Below, piece after piece: positions 17,777 through 23,434 of a stretch of DNA of 23,434 bases. The position numbers and the translations under genes were made by a program. The number at the start of each line of letters is the position of its first letter. Positions within the stretch are counted from its first letter, which is position 1. Source of the stretch: Zygnema cylindricum (taxonomy: Eukaryota; Streptophyta; Zygnematophyceae; Zygnematales; Zygnemataceae); contig JBBHKE010001555.1 of the NCBI GenBank assembly GCA_037447655.1, forward strand, positions 19,732-43,165, written 5' to 3'. Under the pieces are notes generated by a model. The model was not told the DNA's origin, did not search any database, and saw nothing but the letters and a program-made list of their open reading frames with translations.

Positions 17777-18331
17777 GTATAAACACTAATCACTTAAACG
17801 CTTGGATTGTTAAAGGACAAATACTTAAATGCTACGTTGTTTATTGCTAATATATCGATTACACTAATTCTGAACTGGAGTGTATCACTAAAAAATCCCT
17901 AAACTCACCCTAAAAATCACTAAGCTTTTTTCCTATGCACATTGCTTGTCAGTCCAGACTGTCTATAGTGCATTTTTTGATACTTTACTTTCTACTGTAA
18001 TAATGGATCCCATAAAAGCATTAAAGTGAAAAAACAATACACCAAAGCATGAAAGACAAGAAGCAATATAAGGAAACAAGTTTAAAAACGAATTTAAGCC
18101 AGTTATTTAGAGATCAGTACTTGTAATTGTATTTATTATTTGCACTCATTCACAAACCTATCAACCAAATCCACACTCTTTCTCATGAACCATAACATCA
18201 GAATAGTAATATCTTGGCTATCGCTTTGGTTTCCGCAGCTCCTCCAATAAAAAAACAAAAAAAATGTTTAAAAAACCTTTTTTTAATAAATGTTTTCTTT
18301 TTTTTTGTCTTTTGTGTTACTTTTGTCACAG

Positions 18332-18562
18332 GTTTGTGTCGAAAACGGTGAACTCGGGGCAAACTCAAGAGCTTGCCTAAAATATTCGGCTTTGGTCGGT
18401 GTTAAGTCCTGCAAACTGCTCTCGGGCAGTTCGTGTGCGAGTTTGAAAAAGTTTTTTACGAAAAAGCTCAGTTTTAAGATATTGAATGGAAGTCCTTGCC
18501 AAGGTGCTCTCTTGAAAAAACTGAAGAACATTTGTGTTCCAAAAAATACCAAGTACTGCTAG
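18332..18562 (+). CDS. Last exon: divergent LysM-like module 4 and C-terminus
   Basis: The acceptor is GTCACAG|GTT. It opens with VCVENGEL, closing module 3, then ACLKYSALVGVKSC, SSCASLKKFF, LSFKILNGSPC and LKNICVPKN. This keeps the cysteine spacing and the L..N...C element of the LysM modules but is rich in Lys and lacks the GD. It ends in Cys-TAG at 18560-18562. An AATAAA at 18629-18634 could serve in 3' processing, though algal signals vary. Confidence 0.72.
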   Translation, partial: VCVENGELGANSRACLKYSALVGVKSCKLLSGSSCASLKKFFTKKLSFKILNGSPCQGALLKKLKNICVPKNTKYC

Positions 18563-19100
18563 TTAATCTCTAGTTAATTTTTTGTTTGTCTTTAGTTAAT
18601 CTTTAGTTAGTCTCGGGATTAACCGGGAAATAAATTTTGTGCTTGTCTCTCGGGTTTAATTAGTAAATATGACCAAGTATTATTATTTTTTATAACGCTG
18701 GCGAATAGCTTTAATCTATTGTTTTTAATTTTTTAAAAGGGTATCGTCGGACAAAACCAGCATCTTTGCTGAAAATAATTCTCCTAATAAGTGCTATTAT
18801 TATTGAGCATAGACTCTTCGGCTATTAAATTTAATTAAAAGAGAAGAGTTTTCGTTATTAGAGCCATATTGAAAATTAGTTTTGTTGAATGTTAAGGCGC
18901 AGATACAGAAAAACCTTTCCAGGTTTTAAATACACGGGATAATCCATTTGCTTTGCTTTTTTTTCATCGATTTACGTTCACTTTGCAGTTACGACCGTCA
19001 CAAAGCCGCAAAATGACGAATACATGTCCGAATCTAGTGGTTTAGTTTCTGGTGCCTTTGAATGACTCATAAAATGGTAACAACAAAAACTACACTTTGC
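18563..19100. other. Downstream non-coding stretch
   Basis: Directly after the stop are short repeats of TTAGTTAATCT (18562-18615) and AT-rich DNA. No open frame with recognisable content. The 3' UTR probably lies in the first 100 bases. Confidence 0.35.
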
Positions 19101-19287
19101 ATGTCTTAAAAAACTTATCGCGATAAAACCGATAACGATAGTTATCGGTTATGGAACGGTGAGGGAATAGCGATGTATCACTTCGGAACCAACAAAAAAT
19201 TGATCGCCGATAATTATCAGTCGGGGGGGTTGTACGTACAAATAGTACGGAAAATAAGTACAGAATAAGTACAGAGATGTCGGGACA

Positions 19288-19325
<38 letters not shown>

Positions 19326-19530
19326 CTTTTGTTTTTTTTCACAATCCATTCCGTACCAGAGTACAGAGTTATCGGCCCGATAATTATCAGTAATTCATTT
19401 CGACATATGGGAAAATTATCGCGATAATCGCGATAATTCCAATACGAATATAAAGAAACAATAAATCAATTATCGGTAAATCAAAAAAAAGTACAGGTCA
19501 GTTATCGGCAGATGGTAACCGATAGGCAAG
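19101..19530. repeat. TATCG-rich dispersed repeat, copies C and D
   Basis: TTATCGCGATAA occurs at 19115-19126 and again at 19416-19427, where it runs on into a second overlapping TCGCGATAA. The segment 19115-19215 follows the same motif order as 538-640 (palindrome, CGATAGTTATCGGTTAT, ACGGT, ACCAACAAA). The 35-G run interrupts the interval, and a further GTTATCGG...AACCGATA inverted pair sits at 19501-19525. Confidence 0.5.
19288..19322 (+). repeat. Homopolymer run of 35 G
   Basis: An uninterrupted G tract, capable of quadruplex formation. Its length in the assembly is unreliable. The Pro-rich reverse open frame over it is an artefact. Confidence 0.9.
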
Positions 19531-19535
19531 ACTAT

Positions 19536-19681
<146 letters not shown>

Positions 19682-19689
19682 CCAGGACA

Positions 19690-20190
19690 AGTAAAGAATC
19701 ACAACATCATAAAAATTGCCCAAAGTTTCTGAAGAAAAGCACTACAAGGTAAGCAGTGAGTAGAAAAAGTGTCATTTTTTTCTAAATTTGGTGTACTAAC
19801 CAAGCTATCTAGTGTCAATACTTCGTGTTATGGTCCACTTTAAATTATTGTTTGATTTTTATCTTGTTTTTATGTTCGTAGTTTATGCATCTACCTCAAA
19901 TAAGATGGGCCTGTATTACTCGAATCTATCTCTTTAGTCACAACTATCTGTTTTGAAATGTTTTATATATCTTTAATGTTTTGCTCTTGTTTTTTGAATT
20001 GTTGTACCTTCGGAGTCTCGTCTAACAATGGTTCAGCGAATCATGTTCGACAACGTAGATGGCTTAGTGACAATACGATGCGCTGTGTGAGATGTATCGC
20101 TAAAAGCGGAGATTGCCGTGCTATGATACACCGCGTACCGTGATTAGCGCCAAAATGACTCGATATCAGTATTAAATTCATCTAAATTCA
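19690..20190. other. Gene-free stretch
   Basis: No recognisable gene, RNA or repeat. The open frames are short and without domain signals. Confidence 0.4.
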
Positions 20191-20191
20191 C

Positions 20192-20199
20192 CTTCTTGG
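20192..20199. repeat. hAT target-site duplication CTTCTTGG (left)
   Basis: The same octamer follows the right end of the element at 21558-21565. Eight base pairs is the hAT-family signature. Confidence 0.8.
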
Positions 20200-21557
20200 C
20201 AGAGGTCGCAAAAGTCAAAATTTCAGATACCCGAATCCGACATTTTTTTTTTTCAAAATCTGAACACCCAAAATCTGGCCGCGTTATTGCACGGTCCTAG
20301 ATTGTTACCTGGTTACGCGATACGCGTTTACGAAAAAAAGTTAAACCGAAACTCAATTTCTTGCGACTACCCATACCCGCCCGTACCCGTAAGTACAAAA
20401 TTAGTGGTACATCTCCCTTAGGGTACGTCCCATGTAATCGGTACTTTGATAAAGTATTTTGGACTGTAGTAAAGATTCTCTCTACTACTTTGAAGAGCGT
20501 CCCTATGTGCAAAGATGAAATCAAAACTTTGAAATGTGACGGTTGTAGACGTAGGTGCAACTTGTGACGATTAAAGCCGACTATGAAACTTCCGATGATT
20601 AGTGGCGCCAACAAAAACAGCGACAGTGGTAGACGTCTAGATTTTTGTGACATTGTAGATATTTAGGGTTTGGGGACATTGTGACGTCATGCTCACTTGT
20701 GACAACATCGACGTCACTAATTCAATAACTTAGATATTTCATTTTATACCAATATTGTCGTGTCTCATTCTAAAAAGTGTGAGATAAAAGCGATGGTGTG
20801 AGAGGGAGAGGGGAGAGGTGACGACGGCGCAGAATTTGGTAAAGGACCCCATGAATGAAAGTGGAGGTCCGAGACCCCTGCAAATTTTTTTCCGTACATG
20901 CGCGTGACGGGCACGGAGAAAAATAGCGAGGACTCTCCCTCGTCCTAAAATTTTCCCACTCTTGTGGCGTGTGCGTGGGTTGTTTTTCATTCGCTGTTTG
21001 GGCGGTACTTGAACTAAAATCACCCCCTTGAGGTGATTTTGGATGAAGTTTTTATTTGGGCTGGATTCTCTTGCCTAGAGGTTGAAAAGGTGAAAACGCC
21101 AAAATGCGTTCACATGAAGACAAACACGCCGTATATCCAAAGTATGAATTGACGTTCACTCTACTTTGGTAAAAATGATTTTCTTGTAGGGCTAACGTTT
21201 TTGTCAAAGTACCTTGAATTTTAGGGCAAAAAGACAAAGAAAGTAGATACTTTAATGCATGGGGACGTACCCTTATACCTTCCACGATACCAAAAGTACA
21301 AAGTACAATAATGATGGATAGTATGGACGACACAGAACAGTACATATACTGTACTGTAGTGGAACGTACCTACGAAACCTTCATTTTTTCTCGTTTTTTG
21401 CTTACTCGTCCGTACCCGAATTTGATTTTTTTTTTTTTGAATCACCCGGTCAAATCCGGTCGGCCCCCAAAATTTGTTACCCAAATCCGTTACGGATTTG
21501 ACGTCGCAGGCCAGGTACGGATGGGGTACGGATTTGCGTACCCGATTGCGACCTCTG
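20200..21557 (+). mobile_element. hAT-type non-autonomous element, split by a nested insertion
   Basis: The ends are CAGAGGTCGCAA and its reverse complement TTGCGACCTCTG (12-bp terminal inverted repeat, fitting the hAT YARNG start), with the 8-bp duplication CTTCTTGG on both sides. The body is rich in ACCCG/CGGGT motifs, as in many plant hAT MITEs, and has no transposase. Without the nested 852-bp insertion it is about 500 bp and aligns in opposite orientation with the copy at 21616-22077. Confidence 0.8.
20421..21272 (+). mobile_element. PIF/Harbinger-type element nested in the hAT copy
   Basis: The ends are GGGTACGTCCCATG and the reverse complement of GGGTACGTCCCCATG, flanked on both sides by TTA (20418-20420 and 21273-21275), the 3-bp duplication typical of PIF/Harbinger and Tourist-like elements. 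The intact hAT copy at 21616-22077 has a single TTA at the equivalent place and so shows the empty site. At 852 bp with no transposase frame it is non-autonomous. A 9-bp stem, 7-nt loop hairpin lies at 21016-21040. Confidence 0.78.
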
Positions 21558-21565
21558 CTTCTTGG
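21558..21565. repeat. hAT target-site duplication CTTCTTGG (right)
   Basis: Pairs with 20192-20199. Confidence 0.8.
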
Positions 21566-21607
21566 CCATCGGCTGCATCGATCCGATGCGTAGTTGAGAG
21601 TCTGCGA

Positions 21608-21615
21608 CCTTGTAA
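21608..21615. repeat. hAT target-site duplication CCTTGTAA (left, second element)
   Basis: Repeated exactly at 22078-22085 on the other side of the second element. Confidence 0.8.
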
Positions 21616-22077
21616 TAGAGGTCACAAACGGTCAACCGAAACCGTAACCGAGCGTTAACCCACCGCCCGCGTCGGATCCGGAACGGATTCGGTTGCCAAA
21701 TTTGGGGGGTCGGGCGGATTAGGGCGGGTGATTCACGAAAAAAAGAAAAATCCGTTACAGTCGGGTAAGCATTAAACGAAAAAAAATGAAGGTTTTGTAC
21801 TGTCCATACTGTCCAACATTATTGTACTTTGTACTCATGGTATCGTGGAAGGTATAAGGGAGATGTACCCCTAATTTTGTACTTATTCGGGTATGGGCGG
21901 GTACGGGTAGTCGCGAGAAATAGAGTTTCGGTTAACTTTTATTTTCGTAAACGCGTTTCGGGTAACGGGTAACAATTTTGGAGCGTGACATAACCTGGTC
22001 GGGCGTGGGTACTCAGATTTTGAAAAAAATTAACGGTCGGTTTCGGTTATCTAAAATTTCGACTTTTGCGACCTCTG
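21616..22077 (-). mobile_element. hAT-type MITE, second copy, opposite orientation
   Basis: A 462-bp element starting TAGAGGTCACAAAC and ending TTTTGCGACCTCTG, an imperfect terminal inverted repeat, flanked by CCTTGTAA on both sides. Its reverse complement aligns with 20200-20420 and, after the nested element, with 21273-21557 of the first copy. No coding capacity. Only about 50 bp separates the two copies, so together they form a large imperfect inverted repeat. Confidence 0.8.
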
Positions 22078-22085
22078 CCTTGTAA
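22078..22085. repeat. hAT target-site duplication CCTTGTAA (right, second element)
   Basis: Pairs with 21608-21615. Confidence 0.8.
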
Positions 22086-22145
22086 AGTGTAGACAAACAC
22101 CGATACGATACTTACATTTCCAACAATATTTATAAGAAACCGCGA

Positions 22146-22262
22146 GGCAGGTAATAATTTAGGAGCGTGATATAACCCGGCCGGGTTTCGGGTATTCAGA
22201 TTTTGAAAAAAAAAGTAAATGTCGGTTTCGGGTATCTCAAATTTTGACTTTTGCGACCTCTG
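22146..22262 (-). mobile_element. Truncated hAT-type MITE end, third copy
   Basis: About 117 bp matching the CAGAGGTCGCAAAAGTC end of the family in minus orientation, closest to the left end of the first copy. The other end is missing at about 22146. The flanking bases CCAAGAAG (22263-22270) are the reverse complement of the CTTCTTGG octamer that flanks the first copy. Confidence 0.7.
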
Positions 22263-22270
22263 CCAAGAAG

Positions 22271-23290
22271 GGTCCAGCAACTCCAACGTGAAGTCTGCAC
22301 TGCCAAGAAAGCGGTGGACCGTACGGAACACGAGTTTCAACGGCTCTTGGCGAGTTGCCTGTCGCTTGTTGCGACTTCGTGTAACCGTTCGATCGGAGCG
22401 ACATATATGTACGAAATTACGGAAACGTGACAGGGCTGACCGACCGTAGCTTCTTGGAATCTCATATGGACGAGTGCGCGGTACGATGACGTTGCAACAT
22501 TTCAGAGAACTGATAGATGTATAGGACGTACGACACACCGACATCCGTGACTATTGTAAGTTTCTTAGATCCTCACGTCACATGTACGGTCGAAATGTAG
22601 AGGAATCCTGTACAGAATGTATTTGCCTTCAGATTGTACATTTATTTGCTTGAGATTGTACTATGTACGTAATAAAGGCCAAAATCTCAGAATCTATGAC
22701 AGATCCGGAAATTTGTCGATATGCCTCGTGGACGTTCTGCTTGTCGGTTTTTCCACTGGTTCACGTCGACATCTTTCGAGATTTGTGCGTTTAACAAGAA
22801 TACATAGAATTTGCCATTTTGCCCGTTAAGCAAAGTAATACGAGTCCGCTAATCGCGCTTGAGATACGATACACTAATGCATGTGGAACACGTAAGGAGG
22901 ACTAAACGATGAATACCGAATGAGTACATAACACCTGTACTGTAGCTGACGTGTGCGAAAGATCTATGAACCGTGGGCGTACCAGAGGACGAAACGGGAC
23001 AGCGTATCAATTCCGTGTTGTGCAACAGCTGCCCTAAAGTTATGTGGAGTTGCAGATTTCCATCACATTTCGAATGTGCGATAACGTTTGGACAGCCGTA
23101 TTTGCGGCCAACCCGTACTATACGCGTATTATACCTTTTATAAAACGCTTGTAGTACGCTTGTAGTACGTTTTTACTGCACAGTATTTGGCACATTTGAA
23201 GTGAGATCTACACATGACGGCGTGCAGGAAATAAAGGGATATCTGAACAAGTTGGATACCGGCCTAGAATTGTGTGGCGAAACTGACACT
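22271..23290. other. Gene-free stretch
   Basis: No recognisable gene or RNA. The base composition is more balanced than in the host introns, with many CG and GTAC steps. A short direct repeat, ACGCTTGTAGTACG, occurs at about 23147-23170. Confidence 0.4.
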
Positions 23291-23297
23291 TCAAACT

Positions 23298-23394
23298 GAC
23301 AGCTCCAGCTCTCTCTCTCTCCCTGTCTCTCTCTCTGTCTCTCTCTTCTCCCCTCCCACCCCACGCTCCTTGTCGGCCTTTTTCTCTCACTGCC

Positions 23395-23434
<40 letters not shown>
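23298..23434 (+). repeat. CT-rich tract ending in (CT)n at the window edge
   Basis: Pyrimidine-rich from 23298, passing into pure CT dinucleotides at about 23399-23434, where the window ends. It may be where an assembly broke. The Arg/Glu-rich reverse frames over it are artefacts. Confidence 0.85.

Larger units (their letters stand above)
2465..18562 (+). pseudogene. Multidomain WSC-like / Pro-rich / C1A papain / EGF / LysM protein gene, disrupted
   Basis: I reconstruct 12 exons: 2465-3286 joined to 9513-9957 across the retrotransposon, then 10994-11179, 11827-12050, 12628-12768, 13381-13597, 13933-14115, 15268-15408, 15741-15856, 16062-16151, 16634-16743, 17579-17776 and 18332-18562. All introns are GT-AG and the phases agree at every junction: 1,1,0,0,1,1,1,0,0,0,0. 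The exons total about 3.1 kb. Seen: papain catalytic residues, EGF cysteine patterns and LysM-like repeats. Inferred: an extracellular or wall-associated protease held to chitin or peptidoglycan-like glycans. Papain proteases with LysM repeats are known in Volvox (from memory). Lesions: TAG at 2641 and 2692, a frameshift near 2765, TAA at 2846, a 6.2-kb insertion at 3286, and a 1-nt deletion in the exon at 16634. The first exon and signal peptide are not identified; an ATG at 2383 is open into the exon but overlaps a polypyrimidine tract. Confidence 0.72.

Overview
The window is intron-rich, AT-rich eukaryotic nuclear DNA, dense in transposable-element remnants. Extensin-like Ser/Pro linkers, a papain-type protease fused to LysM repeats, a Ty1/copia element and tRNA-derived repeats together suggest a green-lineage organism, most likely a green or charophyte alga. 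That placement is an inference; no rRNA or organellar marker is present.

One large host gene on the + strand runs from about 2465 to 18562. I reconstructed 12 exons from splice sites, matching intron phases and domain logic. The product would be a secreted modular protein of roughly 1,000 residues: three cysteine-rich WSC/PAN-like repeats, a Pro-rich (HRGP-like) linker, a C1A papain-like peptidase with Cys/His/Asn and the oxyanion Gln all present, two EGF-like modules and about four LysM-like modules. This would be a wall- or chitin-associated extracellular protease. This copy looks like a pseudogene. It has two in-frame TAGs inside a 51-bp tandem duplication, a frameshift near 2765, an in-frame TAA at 2846, a 6.2-kb retrotransposon in exon 1 and a 1-nt deletion in a LysM exon. 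The protease and EGF exons are intact.

Positions 3287-9507 hold a complete but decayed Ty1/copia LTR retrotransposon on the minus strand. Its LTRs (about 1.0 kb, roughly 4% diverged) have TGTTG...CAACA ends and it has a 5-bp ATTAT target duplication. The primer site matches the anticodon arm of initiator tRNA-Met, the half-tRNA priming mode. Removing the element restores the host frame exactly.

Positions 1-2464 hold repeat debris: a TATCG-rich dispersed repeat and a tandem 286-bp unit with a tRNA-like head (a SINE-like family). Positions 18563-23434 have no recognisable gene. They hold more TATCG repeat, a 35-G run, a (TG)n tract, a hAT-type element with 8-bp target duplication that was itself invaded by a PIF/Harbinger-type element (TTA duplication), a second uninterrupted hAT-type copy in opposite orientation, a third hAT end and a terminal (CT)n tract.
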